Shown: positions 6,005 through 13,522 of the stretch, piece by piece | How positions within the stretch are numbered: position 1 is the first letter of the stretch | Layout of the letters: each line of letters begins with the position of its first letter | Program-made: the position numbers and the translations under genes | IMG/VR virus record: IMGVR_UViG_3300032323_000882 | Coordinates: 1 to 25,705 of that record | Strand: one strand, 5' to 3' | Origin: a virus | Length of the DNA: 25,705 nucleotides | The notes under the pieces: model-generated | What the model saw: only the letters and a program-made list of their open reading frames with translations | What the model was told of the DNA's origin: nothing | Database searches by the model: none

Positions 6005-7060
6005 ATGCCATATTCAATAGGAGAGCAGGGAAGCTACGGATGTAGTGGATACCCTGTCGTAAAAGACGGAACGTCAGATGTTATGGGTTGCCATGACACA
6101 AGAGAAGCTGCTGGAAGACAGATAGCAGCAATTGAAGCTAACGAAAATAAAGGTGTTGGCATTAAGAATCCAGAAGAGTGGCCAGTTGATAAAGCTTCTC
6201 CATGTTGGTCTGGTTATGAGCAGCGTGGAATGAAAGAAAAAGATGGCAGGATGGTTCCAAACTGCGTACCAGTATCTAAAGCAATTAAAGATGAGATGTA
6301 TCGCAAATTTAAAGTAAAGCGTCGCAAGCCATCTGGATATGTATTTAGTTCTGATGGTGCTGTGGTTGCAGGAAGCGACTCAATGACAACTAAGTCAGCA
6401 ATTGCTGAGGGTGACTTTGTAATGGGTAATACATCTGAAGGCGTTATTCATGGAGTTGTTGAGCACATTATGTGGGAGGGTGGAACACTTGGTACCCCTG
6501 GATCAGAGTACGCACTTGAATCCATGCCACCAGACAATCCAGCAATGTCTGTAAGAATTTATGAAGAAGACGACGATGATAATTGGGAGCCAACTGCATA
6601 CAGCATTGGTATGATGTACCAAGACGCAGAAGTTGTTGATGCAGAAGAGCACACAATGGATATGATGACAAAGGCTGAAGGCTACGCACCAACATCTGGT
6701 ATGAAAGCTGCAGCACGTCGTGCTCTTAAATGGAAAGAAGAAGGCAAAGCAACTGGTGCAGGAACTCCTGTAGGTTGGGGTAGAGCAACAGACATTGTAG
6801 CAGGACGATCAATGTCTCTTAGTGTTGTAAAGCGTATGTACTCCTTCTTCTCACGTCACGAAGTTGACAAGAAGGGCAAAGATTTTAACAACACTAGCAA
6901 TCCATCAAACGGTCGCATTATGTGGGACGCTTGGGGTGGGGATGCAGGATTTTCCTGGTCACGTGCAATCGTAAAGCGTGAAATGGATAAGGCCCTGTTC
7001 TCTGAATTTGGTACAGACTATACAAATGTAGATAAGCTAACTCACATATTTAAAGATTAG
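6005..7060 (+). CDS. Phage head-associated or accessory protein, 351 aa
   Basis: The N-terminal 50 residues (GSYGCSGYPVVKDGTSDVMG then CHDTREAAGRQIAAIEANE) form a small Cys-containing module I know from phage capsid-maturation and related proteins. Residues about 105-210 are a beta-rich domain with repeated GDFVMGNTSEGVIHGVVEHI features resembling the start of XkdF-like proteins. Residues about 230-325 (AARRALKWKEEGK, RMYSFFSRHEVDKKGKDF, RIMWDAWGGDAGFSWSRAIV) are another domain recurring in phage structural proteins. Together this suggests a mosaic head or portal-associated protein, but no catalytic site is identified and the function stays open. Confidence 0.6.
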   Translation: MPYSIGEQGSYGCSGYPVVKDGTSDVMGCHDTREAAGRQIAAIEANENKGVGIKNPEEWPVDKASPCWSGYEQRGMKEKDGRMVPNCVPVSKAIKDEMYRKFKVKRRKPSGYVFSSDGAVVAGSDSMTTKSAIAEGDFVMGNTSEGVIHGVVEHIMWEGGTLGTPGSEYALESMPPDNPAMSVRIYEEDDDDNWEPTAYSIGMMYQDAEVVDAEEHTMDMMTKAEGYAPTSGMKAAARRALKWKEEGKATGAGTPVGWGRATDIVAGRSMSLSVVKRMYSFFSRHEVDKKGKDFNNTSNPSNGRIMWDAWGGDAGFSWSRAIVKREMDKALFSEFGTDYTNVDKLTHIFKD

Positions 7061-7071
7061 TTGGTAAAACA

Positions 7072-7467
7072 ATGCTAGATTATGTAATATTTTTTGCTGG
7101 GGTATTGACAACCCTAGCCTTAATTGCTATAATTAAACAGTATAATAAACAAAAGCTTGTCAAGCGTGAGGTTATTAGACAAAGCATACTGTTCTGGGAA
7201 TTAAAGCAATTTATGCCAGACATAATGTATGCCTATCTAAACAGACCAACACAAGCACAGGGGTACGACAGGACAAGAGCATTCAGGTTTATCGAAATGC
7301 CAGACAACAAGGCATATTGGTTAGACAGAAATAAAATTTATTATGCAGACATTAAAGATAATGGAAGATTTAATCCAAAGGATGGGAAGCCAACTGAGAT
7401 GAAGAATCTATCTAAAAAACAAGTTACTAAGATGTTGTTTATTTACAACAGCTTAAAGAATGGATAG
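7072..7467 (+). CDS. Membrane-anchored hypothetical protein, 131 aa
   Basis: Residues about 3-22 (YVIFFAGVLTTLALIAII) form one transmembrane helix, followed by a Lys-rich stretch and a soluble domain with LDRNKIYYADIKDNGRF and a basic end NLSKKQVTKMLFIYNSLK. The positive-inside rule places the soluble domain in the cytoplasm. The family and function are unknown. The gene starts 11 bases after the preceding stop. Confidence 0.65.
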   Translation: MLDYVIFFAGVLTTLALIAIIKQYNKQKLVKREVIRQSILFWELKQFMPDIMYAYLNRPTQAQGYDRTRAFRFIEMPDNKAYWLDRNKIYYADIKDNGRFNPKDGKPTEMKNLSKKQVTKMLFIYNSLKNG

Positions 7468-7472
7468 TCAAA

Positions 7473-7823
7473 TTGATAATCGCAGTACAGGGGACAAATA
7501 ACTTTAACGATTATAATGTCTTTATGAGATCTATGGCAGTTGGTATGTCTATGCTAACTGAAGACGATAAAGATATTTTGGTGTACAGTGTTGGCCCACG
7601 TGGAATTAACAACTTTGTTACTGAATTTTGTAACATAACTGAGCGTAGTCTAAAGTCTAGAGGGATCAAGATTAGGTACCAAAAGGTTCCATTGGTGTGG
7701 GCTGAACAAAACATCGCCAACGTTAACTACTTTATCTTTTTAAGTAAGCCTGGAGAATATAACTCTAAGCTAGTTGCTCAAGCTGAGCTTGCTGGCGTAG
7801 AAGTTGGATTGTTTAGGTTTTAA
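7473..7823 (+). CDS. SLOG/DUF2493-like hypothetical protein, 116 aa
   Basis: The only reasonable start is a TTG at 7473. The beginning IIAVQGTNNFNDYNVF resembles the first strand and loop of Rossmann-like SLOG proteins (nucleotide or ligand binders); later strands are DILVYSVGPRGINNFVTEF, IKIRYQKVPL and NVNYFIFLSKPG. The assignment rests on the pattern only. The stop overlaps the next ATG by one base. Confidence 0.55.
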   Translation: MIIAVQGTNNFNDYNVFMRSMAVGMSMLTEDDKDILVYSVGPRGINNFVTEFCNITERSLKSRGIKIRYQKVPLVWAEQNIANVNYFIFLSKPGEYNSKLVAQAELAGVEVGLFRF

Positions 7824-8071
7824 TGTCAAACAACAACACTCAATATAAAGAGGTAAAAATGAAGCAAGTAAAATCATTAGAGAAAATGGAACGTATTGTC
7901 TCTAAAAGTAAGTCCTTGTCATGGGATGGATGGAATGTAGTGGAACTCATTAGGAATCCAGGTGCAATGTTTAAATCAAACGCTGCCAGGATTAATGGAG
8001 TTTGGTATATCAAAAACATTTTCATTGTAGACCAAGATGGATGGAGAATACCTAGTAAATATGCGGAGTAA
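7823..8071 (+). CDS. Hypothetical protein, 82 aa (or 70 aa)
   Basis: The ATG at 7823 overlaps the upstream stop, but the in-frame ATG at 7859 has a much better ribosome site (AAAGAGG, 5 bases away) and may be the true start. The conserved-looking part is LSWDGWNVVELIRNPGAMF followed by NGVWYIKNIF and DGWRIP. No family is recognised. Confidence 0.65.
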   Translation: MSNNNTQYKEVKMKQVKSLEKMERIVSKSKSLSWDGWNVVELIRNPGAMFKSNAARINGVWYIKNIFIVDQDGWRIPSKYAE

Positions 8072-8074
8072 GAT

Positions 8075-8359
8075 ATGCAGAACAATAGTTGGAAAGACAA
8101 AGCTGCGTGTCTTGGAGAAGATACAAATGATTTCTTTGATACTTACGAGGAAGACATTGAGTCAAGATCTTTAATCGATAAAATTTGTAGAGAGTGTCCC
8201 GTGAGAAAGATATGTTTCGCATCTGCAGTTTCTGAAAAGAATACTGGAGTTTGGGGAGGCATCTATCTTGAACAGGGTGACATTTCAAGGGAATTTAATA
8301 GACACAAAACTAAACAAGACTGGGGTAACACCTGGCAAGCATTAACAATGGAGCAGTAA
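8075..8359 (+). CDS. WhiB-family iron-sulfur regulator, 94 aa
   Basis: The four cluster-binding cysteines are Cys12, Cys38, Cys41 and Cys47 in the spacing C-x25-C-x2-C-x5-C, followed by the GVWGG turn at residues 58-62 and a basic C-terminus. WhiB-like proteins carry a 4Fe-4S cluster and bind the main sigma factor; this family is restricted to actinobacteria and their phages, so it is strong evidence for the host. In a phage it may redirect host transcription or prevent superinfection. The stop overlaps the next start. Confidence 0.95.
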   Translation: MQNNSWKDKAACLGEDTNDFFDTYEEDIESRSLIDKICRECPVRKICFASAVSEKNTGVWGGIYLEQGDISREFNRHKTKQDWGNTWQALTMEQ

Positions 8360-8604
8360 TGGTATATACAGATGCAATGAAACGTGCATTTCACTCAGTA
8401 ACACCACCAAAGGGTTTCTCTGGCATTGAGTTGGTAGACAATGAACACTTTGTCTCGCTTAGGCTAGATGAGAAAAACTTTGCTGTACTTACTGAGGAAG
8501 ATAAGCGTAAGGCCATTGAGTATGTAATTAGAGTAAAAGCTGCTCTTGAAGACAACGGAGCAGTAGTGCTTGTAGTTAGAAAAGCACTAGGAGGAAAAGA
8601 ATGA
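8359..8604 (+). CDS. Hypothetical protein, 81 aa
   Basis: The protein has VTPPKGFSGIELVDNEHFVSLRLDE-type strands, then a helix EEDKRKAIEYVIRVKAALE and a final strand AVVLVVRKAL. The pattern is alpha/beta with no known motif. The start at 8359 overlaps the whiB stop (TAATG); an in-frame ATG at 8377 is an alternative. The stop overlaps the next gene in ATGA fashion. Confidence 0.65.
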   Translation: MVYTDAMKRAFHSVTPPKGFSGIELVDNEHFVSLRLDEKNFAVLTEEDKRKAIEYVIRVKAALEDNGAVVLVVRKALGGKE

Positions 8605-8975
8605 TAGCTTATGAACAGTACCTGTATGTAGGTGGCATAGTGTTTTTGTCTTTGCTTAGCACCATGCTTGTAACATCGTTAATGATCACTAAAAGTAAAA
8701 ACAAAAAGCTAGAAAAGAGATTAGCTAATCGTGAAGAGATTGCTAACGAATCTTATCTAAAGTTTTTGACCACTTCTAGGGATGAAGCATTTTCATACAT
8801 CTTAGAGGTTCAAGAAAAGTTAGATACTTTTAAAAATAAGGTTGAGCCACAGCTTAACTATTTTAATACTTATGGCCAGACAGTTCAGGGTCCACACATA
8901 ATCCTTGTAAAAGAAATTACAGAGGCCTATGAAGATCTTAAAACTGTTATGCCACAAGAAAATAAGGAGAAATAA
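8601..8975 (+). CDS. Membrane-anchored coiled-coil protein, 124 aa
   Basis: A single transmembrane helix (about residues 8-30, VGGIVFLSLLSTMLVTSLMI) is followed by KSKNKKLEKRLANREEIANE, likely a coiled coil, and a further helical domain. The layout recalls spanin-like or Rz-like accessory lysis proteins, but nothing specific supports that. The ATG overlaps the previous stop after GGAGGAAAAGA. Confidence 0.6.
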   Translation: MIAYEQYLYVGGIVFLSLLSTMLVTSLMITKSKNKKLEKRLANREEIANESYLKFLTTSRDEAFSYILEVQEKLDTFKNKVEPQLNYFNTYGQTVQGPHIILVKEITEAYEDLKTVMPQENKEK

Positions 8976-8979
8976 AATA

Positions 8980-9288
8980 ATGAATACACAAATGAAAACA
9001 ATGCTAGACTCATACCTACGCAACCTGCTTGGTGTAGTACTAGCCCTAGTAACAACAACAATGGCAAGTGCAGGAGTATCATCTCCTCTGGACTTTGGGA
9101 CAGCTGAATGGCTAACAGTCGCAAACGGTCTATGGGCAGCTGCAGTGCCTACCTTGCTCCGTTATGTGAACAAGAAGGATCCAGCATTTGGACTAATTGC
9201 TGAAGTAGCAGCTAAGGAAGTTTCTAAGAAGCTGTCTACTGCTGCAAAGAAGGCTCCTGTAAAGAAGAAGCCAGCTGCAAAGAAGTAG
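8980..9288 (+). CDS. Holin-like membrane protein with basic tail, 102 aa
   Basis: The ATG at 8980 has AAGGAG upstream. Two hydrophobic stretches, LLGVVLALVTTTMASAGV (residues about 13-30) and EWLTVANGLWAAAVPTLL (about 39-56), are followed by KKDPAFG and a Lys/Ala/Pro-rich tail (KKAPVKKKPAAKK). Two-pass topology and a basic C-terminus fit a holin or small phage membrane protein. It is the last gene of the + operon, followed at once by a terminator. Confidence 0.65.
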   Translation: MNTQMKTMLDSYLRNLLGVVLALVTTTMASAGVSSPLDFGTAEWLTVANGLWAAAVPTLLRYVNKKDPAFGLIAEVAAKEVSKKLSTAAKKAPVKKKPAAKK

Positions 9289-9308
9289 CTTATAGAATCA
9301 AAAGATGA

Positions 9309-9336
9309 CCAGGGCTACGGCCCTGGTTTTTCTTTT
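9309..9336 (+). terminator. Bidirectional intrinsic terminator between convergent genes
   Basis: CCAGGGC-TACG-GCCCTGG is a perfect 7-bp stem with a tetraloop followed by TTTTTCTTTT. On the minus strand the stem is followed by TCATCTTTT, so it can also end the glycosyltransferase transcript, whose stop codon lies inside the T-run at 9335-9337. Confidence 0.9.
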
Positions 9337-11245
9337 AAACAAATGTTTGAGCCTTATAGTTAATATAAATATTGTTATATCCCTTTGCCCTAAAGTTTTG
9401 ACAAAGCACAACCATTTCACAATCAAACTCTTTTGTCACGGTATTGATCCATCCATGACGCACACCTTCTTGGAATGGTTTTGCACGGTATAGCACCAGT
9501 CCATTAGACGTAGAGTAATACTCTCCATAATGCTTTCTACTGTACTCAGGATCTAACTCAGAAGCCTCTGGCTTATAGACAGGGCCAGTTCTTGTAGCCC
9601 ACCAATCATAATGAGTTCCATTCTTTCTAATAGATACCGCAGAAACTATGTCAAAGTTAGGCTTAATATCTTTAAAGTTTAACAGCTCTTTAACAGAAGC
9701 CATGTTGAATGACAAGTCTCCCTCTACCATAAGCACATAGTCTACTTTGCTTAAGAATCCTCCAGCCTCTATGGCTTTATTCCTGGCCTTGGATAGGTTC
9801 TCAACACGCACAGGATCCTTCACAGAGCCATAGAAATCTGTTTGTATGTTCTCAGTTACCACAGAAACGCCATTAAGGAATGACCAGTCCGTTGTATGAA
9901 GCTTTGACTTGGTATTATCAGACGAGTCATTCTCATATACGGATAGGTAAAACTCATACTCAGGAAAGGCCTTCACTATCTTTTTAATCTGATTACAATA
10001 CTGGTCAAACTTGGGTTCTATGTTTCTTACAATTGAGTAGAGCAAAACCTTTTCTTTTTTAGAATCTTTTATTTCTTTTTTACTTACAATGTTTTTAGCT
10101 AATACAGAGTCAACAAAAGATAAATAGTCTTTTTTAATTTTTTCCCAGTCATATGATTTAGCAGCTTCAAACCCATTATTAGATAGTTGACCATAGAGTT
10201 TTACATCTGATAAAGACTTGATAGCGTCTACGGACTCAGTAATTGTTTCAGCAACAATCATAGAATCTTTAATTTCTTTTTCTGAAAAACCTCTTGCACC
10301 CATTGTTGAAGTTATAATTGGTATTCCATAGCTTAAAGCTTTCATCATTTTTAAATGAGTTCCAGATCCAGAATCCATTGGATTAATAAAAGCAAGAGAG
10401 TTACTAAAAAAAGAATCTAGCATTGCGTCATTAACAGTACCAGTAACAGTCATATTTTCTGGAATCTTTTTCTTGTCAACTCCATTACCAGCACTACCAA
10501 TAATAATAAAATTATATTTTGGCATAAGCTTTGCAATATCAATAATCTTATTTGCAGCTACAACATTAGGCGGATGTCCACTCCCAACAAAAATAATATC
10601 TTTTGATTGCAATCTTTTTTTAGTGTTTATTCTATCTCTTACTATAGTTCCATTTGGAATATAAGCATTGTCTTCTGGCACAGCTTTATAATACTTTTTA
10701 GTTTCATCAAAGTCTTTTTTAGAACAGTACGTCATGGCATTAGATCCTTCAACTGCGATCCTTTCCATTCTTTCTACTATTCCATTTACAAACTCATCGT
10801 TTGGATGAAGCTGATTTGCCATAGTGATTTCAGAGTTATGAGAGTTGTATATAATTGGAACTGTTCCAACAATGTCTTCTATGAATGGGGCTGCTGAAAA
10901 ATGATCAAGGATTACCAAGTCTGCCTGTGATGACAATAGCTGTACTTGTTTGTTAAAGCTTTTTAAATATCTTTTATAAATGTACTTTGTTATATCGTGA
11001 TTAGCTTTTGCATCACTGCCTATTCTCAACCTGTGTTTTTGGATGACGGCATTTTCAATACCTGGCTTAATAAACTTTATATTATTTGTTATTTTTTTAA
11101 CTTCTGATGACTGGTCCCATGCAAAGCATAAAAACGTAACGTTATGACCCACCAGGGCTTCTGCTAGGGTAGCTGTTCTTTCTACCCCACCACTATTCTT
11201 ATCCCAGTTTTTTAAATTGCTACTTACAATTAAAATATTAGCCAT
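9335..11245 (-). CDS. Two-domain glycosyltransferase (GT4-like plus GT-A/CMT1-like), 636 aa
   Basis: Residues 1 to about 375 are a GT-B glycosyltransferase: an N-terminal Rossmann strand (ANILIVSSNLK) with SGGVERTATLAEAL, a second domain starting near DIIFVGSGHPPNV, and DSGSGTHLKMMKALSYGIPI at the donor site. From about residue 395 a second enzyme begins (VLLYSIVRNIEPKFDQYC), with VYENDSSDNT and MVEGDLSF as the likely nucleotide- and metal-binding motifs of a GT-A fold like the CMT1/CAP59 mannosyltransferases. Two transferases on one chain suggest sequential sugar additions to one acceptor. The target (host surface glycan, virion protein or DNA) is unknown. CAGGGAC may serve as ribosome site. 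Confidence 0.82.
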   Translation of the reverse strand: MANILIVSSNLKNWDKNSGGVERTATLAEALVGHNVTFLCFAWDQSSEVKKITNNIKFIKPGIENAVIQKHRLRIGSDAKANHDITKYIYKRYLKSFNKQVQLLSSQADLVILDHFSAAPFIEDIVGTVPIIYNSHNSEITMANQLHPNDEFVNGIVERMERIAVEGSNAMTYCSKKDFDETKKYYKAVPEDNAYIPNGTIVRDRINTKKRLQSKDIIFVGSGHPPNVVAANKIIDIAKLMPKYNFIIIGSAGNGVDKKKIPENMTVTGTVNDAMLDSFFSNSLAFINPMDSGSGTHLKMMKALSYGIPIITSTMGARGFSEKEIKDSMIVAETITESVDAIKSLSDVKLYGQLSNNGFEAAKSYDWEKIKKDYLSFVDSVLAKNIVSKKEIKDSKKEKVLLYSIVRNIEPKFDQYCNQIKKIVKAFPEYEFYLSVYENDSSDNTKSKLHTTDWSFLNGVSVVTENIQTDFYGSVKDPVRVENLSKARNKAIEAGGFLSKVDYVLMVEGDLSFNMASVKELLNFKDIKPNFDIVSAVSIRKNGTHYDWWATRTGPVYKPEASELDPEYSRKHYGEYYSTSNGLVLYRAKPFQEGVRHGWINTVTKEFDCEMVVLCQNFRAKGYNNIYINYKAQTFV

Positions 11246-11271
11246 TTGTCCCTGCTTTAGTCTATTCTACA

Positions 11272-11280
11272 ATTATATCA
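11272..11280 (-). promoter_or_regulatory. Extended -10 promoter for the glycosyltransferase
   Basis: Read on the minus strand, TGA-TATAAT gives a leader of about 20 nt. It is back to back with the + promoter at 11292; both have the same TGATATAAT sequence. Confidence 0.6.
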
Positions 11281-11291
11281 CGAAGCCAAAA

Positions 11292-11300
11292 TGATATAAT
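11292..11300 (+). promoter_or_regulatory. Leaderless extended -10 promoter
   Basis: TGA-TATAAT (11292-11300) ends 5 bases before the ATG at 11306, so transcription should begin at or next to the start codon. Confidence 0.65.
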
Positions 11301-11305
11301 ATACT

Positions 11306-11995
11306 ATGGACTACGTTTATATATGCAGAGATGGTGACAACGAAGAGCTAAGATACTCTATTAGATCTGTTGTAGCCCATGCTTCTTATAATAATATTTG
11401 GCTGATTGGCTATAAGCCATCCTGGTACCTTGGAGATTTTGTGGATCTTCCAGACACAGCAACTAAGTTTGATAATATTATTAACTGTACAAAAGCAATT
11501 ACAAACGTAGGAGCAATATCTGATGATTTTGTTTTAATGAACGATGATTTCTTTTTCTTAAAAGATGTTGGGATTATACCAACCTATCATGGTGGATCAT
11601 TAAGAACTAAGATTGATAAGTATATAGAGCTTGGTTCAAGACGCTACGCAGCCTTATTATCAAGAACATACAACAACCTAGTTCGCCAGGGTATCAAAGA
11701 TCCTATAGACTACGACATACACGTACCAATGCCAATGAATAAACAAAAACTAAGAGAGTCAATAAAGAAAGCTTACTTCCCTAGATCTGGATATGGAAAC
11801 ATTCATAATATTGGTGGCACCCACATTCAGGATGTAAAAACCTACTCTGCCAAAAATCCACTCAAGCCCAACTCATATGATTTTAAGAGTGGGGATATGC
11901 CTTTTGTTTCAACTGAAGATGGATCGTTTCAGGAAGTTTACGAGACAGTTCTTAAAGATATGTTTCCTGAGCCATCTCAGTATGAAACAATGTAA
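11306..11995 (+). CDS. Stealth-type sugar-1-phosphate transferase, 229 aa
   Basis: The start DYVYICRDGDNEELRYSIRS matches conserved region 1 of Stealth proteins (usually DxVYTWVDGxD...ELRYSLRS), and MNDDFFFLKD at residues 78-87 matches region 2, where the Asp pair acts in transfer. A His-rich region (GNIHNIGGTHIQDV) follows. Stealth enzymes transfer hexose-1-phosphate to build phosphoglycans in capsules and cell walls. At 229 residues this is shorter than bacterial members. It is divergent from the glycosyltransferase gene and converges with the methyltransferase gene, overlapping it by 19 bp. The product is probably a phosphoglycan decoration; this is inference. Confidence 0.75.
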   Translation: MDYVYICRDGDNEELRYSIRSVVAHASYNNIWLIGYKPSWYLGDFVDLPDTATKFDNIINCTKAITNVGAISDDFVLMNDDFFFLKDVGIIPTYHGGSLRTKIDKYIELGSRRYAALLSRTYNNLVRQGIKDPIDYDIHVPMPMNKQKLRESIKKAYFPRSGYGNIHNIGGTHIQDVKTYSAKNPLKPNSYDFKSGDMPFVSTEDGSFQEVYETVLKDMFPEPSQYETM

Positions 11996-12627
11996 TTAGG
12001 GTTAATCCAGGTTTGATCCTGAATACCTTCTCCCCATTGGTATTGCACATCACAAAGCAAAAATCCGCTGTTAATCATAAAATTAATAATGTGGTTGTTT
12101 GTTTTGTGCTGGAAGTGTCTATAAAAGGTTTCTGTTTCTAGGTGAAATAGCTTCACGTTCTTAATATATTCTCCAAGACCCTCTAGAAATTCGTGGGTAT
12201 ATCCCTCAATGTCTACCTTGATAATGTCAATGGGCAGCTCTATGTTAAGACTATCTAATAGAGTATCCATTCTAGTTACAGGAACCTCTATAGTATTGTA
12301 CTGAGCCTCTTCAAAGAACGAATAGTTTTCAATCGAGGAGGATCCTGCGTGATCTTTGTCATTAGATACTATCTGAACAAACTTAGTCGTGCCATCGTAG
12401 TTAGACACAGCAGTTTCAAAGATATTAAAGTTAGGATACTTAGACTTAGCGTCTGCTACAGCCAATGGGTTTGCATCAATTGCATAAACATTTTTTGCAG
12501 ACAGGCGTTCACGTAAAAATTCTGCATCATCACCATCTCTAGTTACTACATCAATAACAGTGTTAGCAGTATCTCCAAAGTACTTCTTGTACTTTTCTAC
12601 TACTGGCTCAAGCCAAACGTTTTCCAT
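11977..12627 (-). CDS. FkbM-family methyltransferase, 216 aa
   Basis: The SAM-binding Rossmann elements are VIDVVTRDGDDAEFL (motif I region, with the usual Gly-rich loop modified to TRDGDD), NVYAIDANPLA, and IDIIKVDIEGYTHEFLEGL, which is the FkbM hallmark. These enzymes O-methylate sugars and polyketides. In this context it likely caps or decorates the glycan made by the neighbouring transferases. The start is 5 bases past the stop of the upstream minus-strand gene, suggesting coupling. The altered motif I could lower SAM affinity. Confidence 0.85.
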   Translation of the reverse strand: MENVWLEPVVEKYKKYFGDTANTVIDVVTRDGDDAEFLRERLSAKNVYAIDANPLAVADAKSKYPNFNIFETAVSNYDGTTKFVQIVSNDKDHAGSSSIENYSFFEEAQYNTIEVPVTRMDTLLDSLNIELPIDIIKVDIEGYTHEFLEGLGEYIKNVKLFHLETETFYRHFQHKTNNHIINFMINSGFLLCDVQYQWGEGIQDQTWINPNYIVSY

Positions 12628-12632
12628 TAAAA

Positions 12633-13274
12633 TTATAGCCTTATAGCTTTAGCAAACACAACACGAGACGCCATCTTAGATGCACTAATGATAGCAATGG
12701 GGGCAGCAATGCTTAGGATAACACCAGCCCACATTTGAGGGTTTGTCCAGGCATACTCCCAAAAGTCTAGGGTGTGGAAAGCGTTAGCAAGAACAGCAAT
12801 ACCACCAAAGGCAATCATACCCCAAAGTGCACCATTGGTTTTTTCTGGGGTACCATCCTCATCAACACGAGAACCAAGAACAAGATAAGCAATAAGGTAA
12901 AGAAGATACATCAACTCAATAAAGAAGAAGAACAGTCCAGCCATCCAGGGTTGAGATAGCCCCACAAAGAATGCTACCGAAGTGATACCATTAAAAGATA
13001 CAATCGCAGATGAAATAAAAGCAATTCCAATACCAACAATCCAAGACCATAGAACTAGCTTTTGATCAATCTGCACTTTTGGTGCTCTCTTAGCCTCTTG
13101 CTTTTCATACATCAAGGACTTCTTGTCCTTAACATTCCCCTTAACCACCTGAGATACAGACTTGGTTCTAGTTCTCTTAGGCTTTTCTATGGCCTCAGGG
13201 GCCACTACAGGCTCGACAAGGGCCTTTTCTCTGGTATATCCACCAGTATTTGCGTCATAATTAATGTTTGACAT
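12633..13274 (-). CDS. Four-helix membrane protein, 213 aa
   Basis: A basic hydrophilic N-terminus of about 70 residues (PKRTRTKSVSQVVKG) precedes four hydrophobic helices near residues 74-96, 108-132, 148-168 and 182-198. The pattern is reminiscent of DUF2637-type actinobacterial membrane proteins, but the similarity is weak. The function is unknown; membrane anchoring of a nucleic-acid-binding tail is one possibility. Confidence 0.65.
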   Translation of the reverse strand: MSNINYDANTGGYTREKALVEPVVAPEAIEKPKRTRTKSVSQVVKGNVKDKKSLMYEKQEAKRAPKVQIDQKLVLWSWIVGIGIAFISSAIVSFNGITSVAFFVGLSQPWMAGLFFFFIELMYLLYLIAYLVLGSRVDEDGTPEKTNGALWGMIAFGGIAVLANAFHTLDFWEYAWTNPQMWAGVILSIAAPIAIISASKMASRVVFAKAIRL

Positions 13275-13284
13275 AGTACTTTCT

Positions 13285-13290
13285 ATTATA
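13285..13290 (-). promoter_or_regulatory. -10 box with very short leader
   Basis: TATAAT on the minus strand ends 10 bases before the ATG at 13274, predicting a leader of only 3-4 nt without ribosome site. It lies between the tRNA and the membrane-protein gene. Confidence 0.5.
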
Positions 13291-13299
13291 CATTATTTG

Positions 13300-13373
13300 T
13301 GGGCTGGATGGGACTTGAACCCATGACCAACGGATTATGAGTCCGTAGCTCTAACCAGCTGAGCTACCAGCCC
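13300..13373 (-). tRNA. tRNA with CAT anticodon (elongator Met or Ile2)
   Basis: Acceptor GGGCTGG pairs with CCAGCCC, the D arm has GCTC...GAGC, the anticodon arm is CGGAC-TCATAAT-CCG type with anticodon CAT, and the T arm has ATGGG-TTCAAGT-CCCAT. Discriminator A. Sequence alone does not tell Met from lysidine-modified Ile2; absence of initiator features (three G-C pairs in the anticodon stem) excludes initiator Met. CCA is not encoded. Confidence 0.9.
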
Positions 13374-13516
13374 TCAGCCTCAAAGTCTAGCTCAGTATTG
13401 AGCAACCTTAATCTCATTTCTATAGACTCTAAAGCTTCTTGGTTCATAGCAATCTCAAGCTCAAGGCTGTCTAGCTTTTTGTTTATATTAGCTATCTCTT
13501 GCTCAAACTCATCCAT
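13364..13516 (-). CDS. Small coiled-coil protein, 50 aa, ending inside a tRNA
   Basis: ATG at 13516 opens a 50-residue frame with heptad-like hydrophobic spacing (DEFEQEIANINKKLDSLELE, then ALESIEMRLRLLNTELDF), a strong coiled-coil pattern. The last codons GGC TGG and the TAG stop are the tRNA's first bases, so the gene and tRNA overlap by 10 bp. No clear ribosome site is seen; expression would depend on coupling with the gene just upstream, whose stop is 6 bases away. Confidence 0.5.
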   Translation of the reverse strand: MDEFEQEIANINKKLDSLELEIAMNQEALESIEMRLRLLNTELDFEAEGW

Positions 13517-13522
13517 AAAGAA

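Noticed and set aside
8929-8979. Extra 17 N-terminal residues for the holin-like protein
   Set aside because: The ATG at 8980 has a clear AAGGAG site, while the earlier start lies within the upstream gene without one.
12628-12640. TATAAT 4 bp before the FkbM methyltransferase start
   Set aside because: The gap is too short for a normal start site, and the box is part of the stop region of the upstream gene; co-translation is simpler.
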